Assembly: GCA_036677685.1 (NCBI GenBank)
Contig: JAVBWA010000008.1
Location: 124,001 to 188,000 of the forward strand
DNA length: 64,000 bases
Reading direction: 5' to 3'
Source: JAQUBU01 sp036677685
GTDB taxonomy: Bacteria > Bacillota > Syntrophomonadia > Syntrophomonadales > Syntrophomonadaceae
Within the stretch, counting starts at the first letter, position 1, and each line of letters begins with the position of its first letter. The notes beneath the pieces were generated by a model. The model had not been told where the DNA came from, made no database searches, and worked only from the letters and a program-made list of their open reading frames with translations. Below are positions 25,552 to 34,437 of the stretch, piece by piece. Position numbers and translations under genes: made by a program.

Positions 25552-25791
25552 ATGGGAGTGTGTTTTAGCAGCCTCATGCCTAGTGACAGTTCAACCGGTG
25601 CGGGTTTGGTCATGCTAATCAAATCCCAGGAACAGGCCAGCCAGGCTGTATCATTCATTGGTCAGCGCCAGAATAATTCGGTTAAGATCTATGGCAATGA
25701 AGCGGCCAAATTATTCAAAATCAAGGATGTAGCAGCTTTAAGCAAATCCTTCAATCCCAATGTCGGGCAAGTAGTGGATATGGTTGCTTAA
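25552..25791 (+). CDS. hypothetical protein, 79 aa
   Basis: A short soluble protein (LVMLIKSQEQASQAVSFIGQ, KIYGNEAAKLFKIKDVAALS) with no recognised family. A strong ribosome site GGGGAGGGGTAGAAA precedes the ATG, and it is one of few plus-strand genes in this half. A T-rich stretch follows the stop. It looks like an independent small gene of unknown function. Confidence 0.6.
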   Translation: MGVCFSSLMPSDSSTGAGLVMLIKSQEQASQAVSFIGQRQNNSVKIYGNEAAKLFKIKDVAALSKSFNPNVGQVVDMVA

Positions 25792-25874
25792 GGTAATCCT
25801 CTAAAAAATAGCAAAAACTAACCAATCTTTGTAGTTTTAAAACAAGCTAATGAGATAGGCTAGTTTTTTATTGT

Positions 25875-25908
25875 CTTTTAAGCATCGAAAGAAACTGCTG
25901 AGCAGATT
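25875..25908 (-). repeat. dispersed repeat family 1, fragment E
   Basis: CTTTTAAGCATCGAAAGAAA and CTGCTGAGCAG match the hairpin end of the family-1 repeat (compare 29824 and 30778). Only the terminal part is present, downstream of pdp. Confidence 0.55.
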
Positions 25909-25953
25909 GAGACATTTTGTATTAATTAATCTGGAAGAGTTGGCTCTTTTATT

Positions 25954-27255
25954 TCACATTACTTCTATAATCAGTTTGGACCGTTGCATCGGTTGGTCAA
26001 CGATTTCATATGCTTTTTCCAGCAATTCGCGCCCATTCGGCAGAACTTTTTCATTGTTGGCATGAATAATTGCAAGGCATTCTCCGGCCTGCACCCGGTC
26101 TCCCAACTTTTTATGCAGTTCAATACCAACTGCATAATCGATGGGATCTCCGATCTTTTCGCGCCCGGCCCCCAGTGCCATAGCTGCCCGACCAACCTCA
26201 AGGGCATCCAAACAGCCTACATAACCCGGCTTTCCTGCTGTAACCGGTATCTGCAAACCTGCCTGGGGTAGTCCATAATCATCCCGGTTATAATCCAACC
26301 TGCCTCCCTGTTCCTGTACCAGTTCTTTAAATTTGGCCAAACCCCGGCCCGAAAGTAATAATTCGCGGGCATTTACCAAAGCATCGGCCAGGCAAGCCTG
26401 TTTTTTGCCGAGCACCAGCAAATGTGCGGCCAGATTTAATGAAAGTTCCTCCAAATCGGCAGGGCCCTGTCCTTTCAGAGTATCTATGGCTTCTTTGACT
26501 TCCAGTGCATTGCCCACCGTTCTCCCCAACGGCTGGTTCATGTCGGTCAACACCGCGTTTACCTCCCGGCCGGCGCCACGGCCAATGGCCAGCATAGCCT
26601 GAGCCAGGCGGGCAGCTTCAGCCTGATCCTTCATGAAGGCGCCGCGGCCTACTTTTACATCTAAGACTATTCCTTGAGCCCCTGATGCGATTTTTTTACT
26701 CATAATACTGGAGGCAATCAAAGGTATACTCTCTACGGTCGCAGTTACATCACGGATGGCATAAAGTCTTTTGTCGGCGGGTACCAGATGCCCGCTCTGG
26801 GCAACTACCGCAGCCTTGATACGATTGACCTGGGCTATAAAATCACAATAAGTTTTTTCCACCTGAAAACCGGGTATGGATTCGAATTTATCTATGGTTC
26901 CCCCGGTATAGCTCAAACCCCGCCCCGACATTTTGGCGGCCGGCACTCCGGCGGCGGCCACCAATGGTATAACCACCAGTGTGGTCTTGTCTCCTACTCC
27001 GCCGGTGCTATGTTTGTCGACTTTTATTCCGGCTATTGCCGACAGATCCATAACTTCGCCTGAATAGGCCATAGCCAGGGCCAGTTCCGCAGTTTCCCGC
27101 TCATTCATCCCCCGAAAGTAAACCGCCATAGCCCAGGCGGCTATCTGGTAATCGGGAATGCTGCCGTCACTAATTCCTTTGACTAAAAATTCAATTTCAG
27201 CACGGCTCATTTCCCAACCATCACGTTTTTTTTCGATAATGCTCTGAATACTCAT
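25954..27255 (-). CDS. pdp: pyrimidine-nucleoside phosphorylase
   Basis: A 433-aa thymidine/pyrimidine-nucleoside phosphorylase: KHSTGGVGDKTT and SGRGLSYTGGTIDKFESIPG are the family signatures, and the length is typical. It splits uridine, thymidine or deoxyuridine into base and (deoxy)ribose 1-phosphate. Its ATG follows the deoB stop directly (TAG then ATG), so the two are co-translated and feed the same salvage route. Confidence 0.94.
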   Translation of the reverse strand: MSIQSIIEKKRDGWEMSRAEIEFLVKGISDGSIPDYQIAAWAMAVYFRGMNERETAELALAMAYSGEVMDLSAIAGIKVDKHSTGGVGDKTTLVVIPLVAAAGVPAAKMSGRGLSYTGGTIDKFESIPGFQVEKTYCDFIAQVNRIKAAVVAQSGHLVPADKRLYAIRDVTATVESIPLIASSIMSKKIASGAQGIVLDVKVGRGAFMKDQAEAARLAQAMLAIGRGAGREVNAVLTDMNQPLGRTVGNALEVKEAIDTLKGQGPADLEELSLNLAAHLLVLGKKQACLADALVNARELLLSGRGLAKFKELVQEQGGRLDYNRDDYGLPQAGLQIPVTAGKPGYVGCLDALEVGRAAMALGAGREKIGDPIDYAVGIELHKKLGDRVQAGECLAIIHANNEKVLPNGRELLEKAYEIVDQPMQRSKLIIEVM

Positions 27256-28437
27256 CTAGCTTCTCCTTAGCTGTGGATAAAAACTTGAACCGGCCAGTCC
27301 GGAAGTTTCAACACCCAGATATTCCGCTATAGTTTTTCCCAAATCAGCAAAACAGCTTCTAACCCCCAAATTAACAGCAGGTTTAATGCTAAGACCGTAG
27401 ACTATAACCGGCACAAATTCCCGGGAATGATCAGTGCTGGGAGTGGTCGGGTCACAACCATGATCAGCACTGATAAAAAGCAAGTCTTCCGGCTGCATGG
27501 CGGCCATTATGGCTGCCAGTCCCCGATCAAATTCCTCCAGTGCCCTTGCATAACCATTTATATCGTTGCGGTGCCCATAAACCTGATCGAAATCCAGGAG
27601 ATTGGCAAATATCAATCCCCCTGCCGCTTGCCCGGTCAGTTCAATAATTTTATTTATCCCCTCTTCATTGCTTTTGGTGGGGTGGGTCTCGCTTATCCCC
27701 TGAGCAGCAAACAAATCATTGATTTTGCCCACTCCTATCACCTTTTGTCCTGATTCAACAATGAAATCCAAGACGTTTTTGGACGGTTTCAGTGAAAAAT
27801 CGTGGCGGTTGGCAGTGCGCTGAAAATGCCCCGGTTCTCCTATAAAAGGCCTGGCTATTACTCTACCTACCCCATGTTCTCCGTTCAACAGTTCCCTGGC
27901 AATGCTACAGATCCTGTAAAGTTCGGCCAGTGGTATAATTTCCTCGTGAGCTGCGATTTGAAAAACACTATCGGCTGAAGTATATACTATGGGGCAAGCG
28001 GTTGCCATATGCTCCCGCCCCATTCTTTCAATTATCTCGGTTCCGGAAGCTACTACATTGCCAATCGTTTTGTGCCCGATCCGCTTTTCAAATTCTGCTA
28101 TAAGTTCGGCGGGAAAGCCCTGCGGGTAAGTGGGGAAAGCCTGCTCCAGCACCAATCCCATCATTTCCCAATGCCCGGTGGTACTGTCCTTGCCTTTGGA
28201 GCACTCCCTCATCTTGCCGAAAGCTCCACGGGCTTGCCCGGTTTGTGCAACCCCTTGAATTACCTCAATGTTTCCCAACCCCAGGGCCTGCATATTGGGC
28301 AGTTTAAGACCGCCCACGGCTCCAGCCAGATTTTGCAGAGTATTGCTGCCTTCATCACCATAAAGATAACTGTCTTCCATTGCTCCAATGCCTACACTAT
28401 CCAAAACTATTAAGATCGCTCTTTTGGCCAAAACCAT
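27256..28437 (-). CDS. deoB: phosphopentomutase DeoB
   Basis: A 393-aa alkaline-phosphatase-superfamily mutase with metal-site motifs VLDSVGIGAMEDS, KGKDSTTGHWEMMG (catalytic Thr), HRNDINGYARALEEFD and SADHGCDPTTPSTDHSRE. It converts (deoxy)ribose 1-phosphate to 5-phosphate. The start MVLAKRAIL is chosen because ATAAGGGGAGGA precedes it; the longer ORF would add 37 residues encoded inside a dispersed repeat. xerD-deoB-dacF-spoIIA order is shared with Bacillus. Confidence 0.95.
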   Translation of the reverse strand: MVLAKRAILIVLDSVGIGAMEDSYLYGDEGSNTLQNLAGAVGGLKLPNMQALGLGNIEVIQGVAQTGQARGAFGKMRECSKGKDSTTGHWEMMGLVLEQAFPTYPQGFPAELIAEFEKRIGHKTIGNVVASGTEIIERMGREHMATACPIVYTSADSVFQIAAHEEIIPLAELYRICSIARELLNGEHGVGRVIARPFIGEPGHFQRTANRHDFSLKPSKNVLDFIVESGQKVIGVGKINDLFAAQGISETHPTKSNEEGINKIIELTGQAAGGLIFANLLDFDQVYGHRNDINGYARALEEFDRGLAAIMAAMQPEDLLFISADHGCDPTTPSTDHSREFVPVIVYGLSIKPAVNLGVRSCFADLGKTIAEYLGVETSGLAGSSFYPQLRRS

Positions 28438-28462
28438 TCCTCCCCTTATAAGTCTCCATGCA

Positions 28463-28540
28463 TAACGAGGTGAAAACATGTCCCCAGCTTCTTTAAGCGG
28501 GCGGGTTCCTATTAACAAAACATGCGGCGGTTCGTCCGCC
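28463..28540 (+). repeat. dispersed repeat family 1, copy B (left half)
   Basis: TAACGAGGTGAAAACATG, CTTCTTTAAGCGGGCGG and TTCCTATTAACAAAACA align with copies A and C. The hairpin end is missing. It fills the gap between xerD and deoB. Confidence 0.65.
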
Positions 28541-28594
28541 GTACTCAATCAGCATCCGCTTGCCTATTCATCCATATCCGGCTCTATCCCATAA

Positions 28595-29485
28595 CTACGC
28601 CCGGGGATGGTATTGCTGGAATACTTCCCGCAAACGGCTTTTGGTTAGATGGGTATATATCTGGGTAGTTGAAATATCGGCATGTCCCAGCATCTCCTGT
28701 ACCGCCCGCAAATCCGCCCCATTTTCCAGCAAATGAGTGGCAAAGGAGTGACGGAGGGTATGCGGAGTCACTTCCTTTTTTAATTCGGCCTTCGCTACAT
28801 AAGTGGCCAGGATCTTAAAAAACCCCTGGCGGCTTAATCTTCTGCCATTATTATTTACAAAAAGCGTCCGTTCTAAATGGCTTTTTACCAGGTGATTGCG
28901 CCCCCGTGCCAAGTATCTCTGAAGCCAGTCGATCGATGTCTGGTTTACCGGGATTATCCGTTCTTTACGGCCTTTGCCCATACAACGCATGAATCCGGCA
29001 GTGGTATTAATATCATCGATTTGGAGATCAAGCATTTCCGAGACCCTTATCCCGGTGCCATACATCAATTCCAACATAGCCCGGTCTCTGATACCCAAAG
29101 GCTTGATTACATTGGGCTGTTCCATGAGCTTGTCCACCTCATCAAGGGATAAAACCTGGGGGAGCTTGCGCTTGATTTTGGGTGTTTCCAAATCACTGCT
29201 GGGATTGTTTTCCAGATGTCCTTCCATTATGAGAAACTTATACATAGTTTTAATACTGGACAGACTCCTGGCTACTGTGGAATAGGCAGCACCTTGGTCC
29301 AATTGCCAGGATAAAAAAGCCATTATATCTTGTTTCTTTATATCTTGTGGATGCCCACTGACCGATTTTTGCTGCAAATAATGAGCAAACTTGATTAAAT
29401 CCTGCCGGTAGGCACCCTGGGTATTGGCAGATAGACCTTTTTCAAAATTAAGATAGTCCATAAACGCTGCAATATAGGTTTCCAC
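28595..29485 (-). CDS. xerD: tyrosine recombinase XerD
   Basis: A 296-aa tyrosine recombinase with an N-terminal SAM-like core-binding domain and catalytic residues in GTGIRVSEML (Arg), HTLRHSFATHLLENG (His-x-x-Arg), LGHADISTTQIYTH (His and nucleophile Tyr). Length and position beside deoB match the chromosome dimer resolution recombinase (RipX in Bacillus). Confidence 0.92.
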   Translation of the reverse strand: METYIAAFMDYLNFEKGLSANTQGAYRQDLIKFAHYLQQKSVSGHPQDIKKQDIMAFLSWQLDQGAAYSTVARSLSSIKTMYKFLIMEGHLENNPSSDLETPKIKRKLPQVLSLDEVDKLMEQPNVIKPLGIRDRAMLELMYGTGIRVSEMLDLQIDDINTTAGFMRCMGKGRKERIIPVNQTSIDWLQRYLARGRNHLVKSHLERTLFVNNNGRRLSRQGFFKILATYVAKAELKKEVTPHTLRHSFATHLLENGADLRAVQEMLGHADISTTQIYTHLTKSRLREVFQQYHPRA

Positions 29486-29538
29486 TGCGTCCCCCCCACA
29501 TTTCTTCTACTTTAGACAAGTTCAAGTTATTCTCCTGC

Positions 29539-29805
29539 TTAATTTTTTTCTTCATAATAAAAATTTTGCAGCTTAATTACCAATTGGTCCACAACTTTCT
29601 CAAATTTGGTGCCATCATTGGTTTTTTCCACCCGCAAAGGATTGCCGCTGGGATGTTCCTCCTTTAACCAACTGCTCATAACCGGCACCTGCTGGTATAA
29701 CAAACCGGTCAAAACAGGAATCGCGAGAGCGAACGCCAGGATAAGCGTACACACCGCCAGCAACTTGAGAAGCTTCCTTTTCCAATTATTGATTACCACA
29801 ATCAT
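29539..29805 (-). CDS. YqzK-like DUF4227 membrane protein
   Basis: An 88-aa protein with one N-terminal membrane helix (LAVCTLILAFALAIPVLTGL) and a short external tail. Start ATG 29805 follows TAGGAGGTGCAAGAA. In Bacillus the gene at this place, next to xerD, is yqzK (DUF4227), and topology and size agree. The family call rests on position and topology more than on sequence. Function unknown. Confidence 0.55.
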   Translation of the reverse strand: MIVVINNWKRKLLKLLAVCTLILAFALAIPVLTGLLYQQVPVMSSWLKEEHPSGNPLRVEKTNDGTKFEKVVDQLVIKLQNFYYEEKN

Positions 29806-29823
29806 TTCTTGCACCTCCTAAAT

Positions 29824-29958
29824 TTTAAGTATTGGAAGAAACTGCAGAGCAGTTTCAACACACCGCTGCAACGGGGCAGGGAATCGTAACCCATCGCTTG
29901 TTTTGTTAATAGGAATCCGACCGCTTAAAAAGCAGGTGTCATCTTTTCGCCTCGTTAC
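29824..29958 (-). repeat. dispersed repeat family 1, copy C (near complete)
   Basis: A 135-bp unit in reverse orientation. The hairpin end GAAACTGC AGA GCAGTTTC comes first, then CAACACACCGCTGCAACG, and the far end CTTTTCGCCTCGTTAC, which includes the spoIIM stop codon. Best full-length copy in the window. Confidence 0.75.
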
Positions 29959-30566
29959 ATTAACAAAGTTAATAACCAGGGTGACAGGTAAGCCTCAATA
30001 AACGCTCCCAACAAGAAAAGCAGTAAAAATATCAGCATTAATATGCTGTAGCTCATAAACCCGGTTCCCAACGACGTAACACTTGTATTTCGCCCTTTTA
30101 CTATGAATATAGAGAAGTTCAGGGCAATAACCGCCCACATTATCAGGAAAGGTATATAAACTAGATTTTGCGGCAAGACAGATATTAGAGAAACAAGTAC
30201 ACCGGTCAGCGCTTTTTCCTGGTAAAGAAAGCCCACTGTAAACCCCAGGGAAAAACCCCGTAAAAAAACTACGGCTAGAATCAGAGGCAATCCGATTACG
30301 GTTAAGCCTAAAAACCATATCGCGGCCACAATTTTGGCCTGGCTTAGAAAGGCCCCCCATAATATGCTGTTGCCGTCCAGACTGCCTGCAACCCCGACCT
30401 CTAAATAATTATCAACCAGTTTCAACAGATAATTGCTTACATCCCCTTCCAAACCGGTAACCTTGTAGTTGCCAACTATAATGCCCACCAAAAATATCAC
30501 ACTAATCATGAAATATTGACCCCGATTTTCGCGAATGTGCTGTTTAATACGTAGTTTAAGATTCAT
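29955..30566 (-). CDS. spoIIM: stage II sporulation protein M
   Basis: A 203-aa SpoIIM-family membrane protein with about five helices (YFMISVIFLVGIIVGNYKVT, ILAVVFLRGFSLGFTVGFLY). In sporulation SpoIIM forms the DMP complex with SpoIID and SpoIIP, which dissolves septal peptidoglycan for engulfment. AAGGAGAATCCAT precedes the ATG. It lies next to xerD as in Bacillus, without the intervening fur gene. Confidence 0.92.
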   Translation of the reverse strand: MNLKLRIKQHIRENRGQYFMISVIFLVGIIVGNYKVTGLEGDVSNYLLKLVDNYLEVGVAGSLDGNSILWGAFLSQAKIVAAIWFLGLTVIGLPLILAVVFLRGFSLGFTVGFLYQEKALTGVLVSLISVLPQNLVYIPFLIMWAVIALNFSIFIVKGRNTSVTSLGTGFMSYSILMLIFLLLFLLGAFIEAYLSPWLLTLLM

Positions 30567-30676
30567 ATGGATTCTCCTTATCGGGTAATATTTGCTATTC
30601 TTGAATCATCTCCGAAGCAAAAATATATCTTCCTTAAGAATAGATATTTGTTAATTCTTTACTTTATGACGGAATT

Positions 30677-30705
30677 AAAAAAAGCTCCAGACATTTGTCC
30701 GGAGC
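30677..30705 (-). terminator. terminator downstream of the pyrophosphatase gene
   Basis: On the minus strand GCTCCGGACAAATGTCTGGAGC forms an 8-9 bp stem (arms about 30684-30692 and 30697-30705, one mismatch possible) followed directly by seven T residues. Confidence 0.75.
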
Positions 30706-30777
30706 CGGTTATTCAAGATGCAAGACGTAAAAAGAAGGGGCAGGAACAATCAAATATTACCTGCGCCCCACTTCTTG

Positions 30778-30918
30778 TTTAAGCATTGGAAGAAACCGCT
30801 GAGCGGTTTCAACACACTGCCGCAACGAGGCGGGAGACATATTAAAAATCATTCCTTTCGCTTTACTAAAGGCACAAAGCGCAATGGATAGGTTTCTTTC
30901 AGATTTCCGCCTCGTTAT
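30778..30918 (-). repeat. dispersed repeat family 1, copy D
   Basis: Hairpin end GAAACCGC TGA GCGGTTTC, then CAACACACTGCCGCAACGAGGCGG, an unrelated middle, and CCGCCTCGTTAT at the other end, which contains the stop codon of the pyrophosphatase gene. The hairpin differs from copy C by a paired change (T-A to C-G), so base pairing is conserved. Confidence 0.7.
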
Positions 30919-32267
30919 ATCATATGCTCTTTGCGCAAAACCTCATAGATTACTGGGACCACCTGTTTTTTACGCGACATAACCCCCTGCAGGAATATAC
31001 TGTTATTTATAATGTTCTGCCCAAAAGCCTGTTCGGCCAGTGAACTCTTTTCCCCCGCCACCAGCAATTCAGTACCCTCTTCCAGGATATCGGTCACCAT
31101 CAGGCACATAAAAGCATAATTCCGGCGCCGGCAAATTTCCTGCATGGTCTTGACTAGATTTGCTTTGCGGCGGGTAAAACTCGCCAGGTCAACGGTTTCC
31201 GCCTGGGATACCGCAAATATTGTACTGCCGCTCAGGTATTCCTTGAGGTCCTCACCTATCAATTCTTCATCACTTTGCTGGTCAATGCGGCTGCTGAATT
31301 CAAAAATCTTCTTGCCCCAAACCATGGCCTCCAATCCCGACAATTCCTGCAACTGGCAGGCAATCCGCTGATCTTTGGGAGTAGTGGTAGGAGACTTAAA
31401 CAACATGGTATCGGTAAGTAGACCTGATAAGAGCAGACCGGCTAATTCGCTGCTCATTTTCAAGCGTTTATTAAAGAACAACTCGGCTACCAGGGTTGAT
31501 GTGGACCCCACCGGTTCATTATGAAAAAAGATTGGTGACAGAGTCTGCAGATCGCCCACCCGGTGGTGGTCAACAATCTCCAGAATCTCAGCTTCTTCAA
31601 TACCGTCAACCGCCTGTTTCTTCTCATTATGGTCCACCAGGATAACTTTTTTCCTTTTCATATCCAGGAGATTATAGCGGGAAATCAAACCCAAAAAATG
31701 ATTTTGCCCATCAACTACCGGATAATTCCGGAAGCGGGTAGCCAGCATCTGCTTGCGAACTTCATCCAGGGCTTCATCTTTTTCAAAAAGCATCAAATCC
31801 CGGGTTTTCATGATGCCGGCTACTTTGGTTTCAAGAATCCGGCGGAGACGTTCCGGGCTTTTTTCAATATTCTGACCATCACTCAGGTTGTCCATAAAAA
31901 TCATGGCCATATCCCCGATGGTCAACAACCCCAAAAACCTCTGGTTTTCATCGAGCACCGGAACCGTTTTGAGTTTCTCCCGACGCATAAGATTACTGAG
32001 TTCAAGCAAAGTCATATCACCGCTAATATTAACCGTCGGCTTTTCTTCCAAGAGGTCTTCCACGGTAGTCCCCACGTTTTTCACCACCATTGGTTCGGCA
32101 AAACCAAGGTAATCCAGCACATACCGCAACTCATCATTTATTTCACCGGCGGCTGCAGCTATGAAAGGCTCCTGTTCATTTAATTTTTTGTAGGTTTGGT
32201 AAGCGATGGCACTGGCTACGCAGTCCACATCAGGATTCTTGTGTCCGATAACATATATGGGCTTCAA
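30915..32267 (-). CDS. manganese-dependent inorganic pyrophosphatase with CBS domains
   Basis: A 450-aa family II pyrophosphatase. The DHH domain has GHKNPDVD at the N-terminus and IVDHHRVGD after the insert. A CBS pair lies at about residues 75-230 (NISGDMTLLELSNLMRREKL, VVDGQNHFLGLISRYNLLD), and a C-terminal DHHA2 domain ends the chain. CBS pairs let adenine nucleotides regulate the enzyme; no DRTGG domain is present. Start TTG 32267 is chosen because AAGGAGTTGATTGC precedes it. It hydrolyses PPi in the cytoplasm. Confidence 0.9.
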   Translation of the reverse strand: MKPIYVIGHKNPDVDCVASAIAYQTYKKLNEQEPFIAAAAGEINDELRYVLDYLGFAEPMVVKNVGTTVEDLLEEKPTVNISGDMTLLELSNLMRREKLKTVPVLDENQRFLGLLTIGDMAMIFMDNLSDGQNIEKSPERLRRILETKVAGIMKTRDLMLFEKDEALDEVRKQMLATRFRNYPVVDGQNHFLGLISRYNLLDMKRKKVILVDHNEKKQAVDGIEEAEILEIVDHHRVGDLQTLSPIFFHNEPVGSTSTLVAELFFNKRLKMSSELAGLLLSGLLTDTMLFKSPTTTPKDQRIACQLQELSGLEAMVWGKKIFEFSSRIDQQSDEELIGEDLKEYLSGSTIFAVSQAETVDLASFTRRKANLVKTMQEICRRRNYAFMCLMVTDILEEGTELLVAGEKSSLAEQAFGQNIINNSIFLQGVMSRKKQVVPVIYEVLRKEHMI

Positions 32268-32624
32268 GCAATCAACTCCTTCATATAGTGAGGGGTTAGG
32301 GGTGAGGCGTGAGGGGTAATAGAGCAACAATTGATACAACCTTTAGGTAAGGCATACACATTTTATGAAAGAAAGAGATAAAGGCGAGGAAAGGTGGCTC
32401 TGATAATTCACTGGTCTAACCCTTCTCGACTTAAAAGTATAAATTCACTTCTCAACCAATAGTCCGGGCTTTCTGCAACCATATTGGTGATCCGAAGGTC
32501 ACATCAGCAACATTAATTGTGAGCGGCAGCGAACATCAGTGGTGCTCGTAGGGTATAGTCCCCGAAGGGGGGAATAACATGTGTATGCCGCCCGCTTTTA
32601 TACCCGATTAAGTTCTGGTGACAG
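32268..32624. other. intergenic region with GT-rich repeats and a family-2 fragment
   Basis: No gene is seen. It holds a short GT/AG-rich direct repeat (GTGAGGGGTTAGGGGTGAGG and GTGAGGGGTAA near 32288-32320) and, at 32519-32556, GTGAGCGGCAGCGAACATCA with following bases that match the dispersed repeat at 62024-62185. The rest shows no clear signal. Confidence 0.5.
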
Positions 32625-33293
32625 TCAAATTTCACAACTATCATTCAGCAGCAGGTTGGCTATGAATTGGGCGGCCAGTACATCTTCCAGGGAATTGCGG
32701 CTGGCCGCAATAAGTGCTATACCTTGGGCATCAGCCATTTTTTCCCGCGCCCTCCGAACCGCCGTCAAAGCGGGCTGCATACCTTTTTGCGCCAAAGTAC
32801 GGGCTACCGTTCCGGTTACGACCAGCGGACTTTCCTGAAATGCCGCATCATAAGCAACTCCGCCGGTATCCGTAACCGCTACTACAATCTTTTGTTTCAT
32901 ATCCATCAGCTTGGGAGTTTCCGCACCAATATTGGGCACCACCGCTTCAATAACTCCTTTTTCCTGTTCAATCCCCTTAAGCAGCTTGGAGCAGCGGGCC
33001 AGTCGTTCCTTATCACTGCCGATCCGCGGTTCGGCCACCAGGACAATTCCGGTTCCATATGCCCGGGCAAGTTTAGCAGCCTCCTGCCCCATTCTTTCGG
33101 GAGCCAGCTTAACCGGGGCATTGCTCGAGTCGGGACTGCTGCCTAAAACCGCATAAGCTCCTGCATCCAGAGCACTTTCCAGGGTTGTCGACATATCAAT
33201 TACATCCACGATCATCACCAGCAGACCCTCGCGGGCAGCCTGCCAGGCCCCGCTGGCATCACTGCCGATAATTATTTTTTTTGACCTTTCCAT
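32625..33293 (-). CDS. conserved hypothetical protein, possibly phosphosulfolactate-phosphatase-like fold
   Basis: A 222-aa soluble protein. The segments VMIVDVIDMSTTLESALDAG and MGQEAAKLARAYGTGIVLVA are reminiscent of the ComB family (DVxRATTTxxxALxxGA), but catalytic identity is not shown. Start ATG 33293 follows GGAGGTGGAGGCTATT and lies inside the 3' end of the endonuclease Q gene (35-bp overlap), which argues for coupled expression. Function unknown. Confidence 0.55.
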   Translation of the reverse strand: MERSKKIIIGSDASGAWQAAREGLLVMIVDVIDMSTTLESALDAGAYAVLGSSPDSSNAPVKLAPERMGQEAAKLARAYGTGIVLVAEPRIGSDKERLARCSKLLKGIEQEKGVIEAVVPNIGAETPKLMDMKQKIVVAVTDTGGVAYDAAFQESPLVVTGTVARTLAQKGMQPALTAVRRAREKMADAQGIALIAASRNSLEDVLAAQFIANLLLNDSCEI

Positions 33294-34437
33294 AATAGCC
33301 TCCACCTCCCGGGCTTATTTCCAAGCGCCCCGATCTCATTTGATAAATCATAGCGGCAATTTCCTGGCCAGCCACTTTCTGAATATCTATTATGCTAGCT
33401 TTTTCGATCAGGTTAATCTCGTTTTTAAAAGCCCGAACCAGTTTATCCATGGTCTTCGGTCCAACTCCGGGCAGCTGCTGTAATGGCACCCGGTAGTGGT
33501 ACTCGGGCCGGCCCACCGGGTGACAGGGTTCTTCATAATCCCTGATACTGACTATTCGATCATATACACCCAGGACCAGCTTGGCGGAACCGCAATTATT
33601 ACAGTTCAGGACTGGTGCCGGACCACTGGCGATAGTTTGACAATCCAAACAATAGCTGCGATGATATTTTCCCAGCAAGGGGTCCATCCCATAATTACCC
33701 AAGACCCGGCGTCCATCCTTATTTTCAAAGCAATAACGCAATTCTTCAAAATTAACTGAAGCCATGCGGAAAAGATTGTATTCTCTGCCGACATTGCCGG
33801 AGGAATGGGCATCGGAATTGGATAGAAAAGTGAAGTTCCGGCATTCGTCAATCGTATCTGCCATGGCTGAATCAGCACTCAATCCCAGTTCCAGGGCTTT
33901 GATTTGCTCCAAGTCCCGGTCTAGCTGGCTGGCTAAACGATCTGTCCACATCCCGTAGGCACCTCGATGGGGAGTGAAAGCATGAGCAGGGCAAAAAATT
34001 CCGTCCAACAAGAAACTCAAATTGAGCAGTTCCTTTACACTGGCATTTACCCGTTGGGTAGAAAGGGTCATATTGCTTACCCGGCTTTTTATAAACTGCT
34101 GAAACTTCCTAATACTATGCATATAGGGAAGGTAAATTATTAAATGTATTCCTTCGCGGCTCTCCACCTCACAAGCGGCAATAACAAATACGCCGTTTGC
34201 GGCTAAAAAACCACCTTTGGGATGCTCAGCCAACTCTGCGTCCATCAGCATATCTTCGATTTCCTGAGCTACCAGAGTGCTGCCAGCATCCACCACACCT
34301 AACATGTCCAGACCTTTACGTGGTGCATCGCGGAATATGATTGAACGCAGATCAAGATTTTTGGAAGCGGTTATTTTTACCGGTCTTCCCGCCGATCGTC
34401 CGATGTGAATATGTAGATCCCCGTAAACTTCTATCAA
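33259..34437 (-). CDS. endonuclease Q family protein (PHP domain)
   Basis: A 392-aa protein. The N-terminal PHP-type metal-binding domain has GDLHIHIGRS and FLSNSDAHSSGNVGREYN. A zinc ribbon follows (YCLDCQTIASGPAPVLNCNNCG, two CxxC pairs), then helix-hairpin-helix-like sequence (LQQLPGVGPKTMDKLVRAF). This matches endonuclease Q, which cuts 5' to deaminated bases. Start is TTG overlapping the nudF TGA (TTGA). It lies in an operon with nudF. Confidence 0.82.
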   Translation of the reverse strand: MIEVYGDLHIHIGRSAGRPVKITASKNLDLRSIIFRDAPRKGLDMLGVVDAGSTLVAQEIEDMLMDAELAEHPKGGFLAANGVFVIAACEVESREGIHLIIYLPYMHSIRKFQQFIKSRVSNMTLSTQRVNASVKELLNLSFLLDGIFCPAHAFTPHRGAYGMWTDRLASQLDRDLEQIKALELGLSADSAMADTIDECRNFTFLSNSDAHSSGNVGREYNLFRMASVNFEELRYCFENKDGRRVLGNYGMDPLLGKYHRSYCLDCQTIASGPAPVLNCNNCGSAKLVLGVYDRIVSIRDYEEPCHPVGRPEYHYRVPLQQLPGVGPKTMDKLVRAFKNEINLIEKASIIDIQKVAGQEIAAMIYQMRSGRLEISPGGGGYYGKVKKNNYRQ

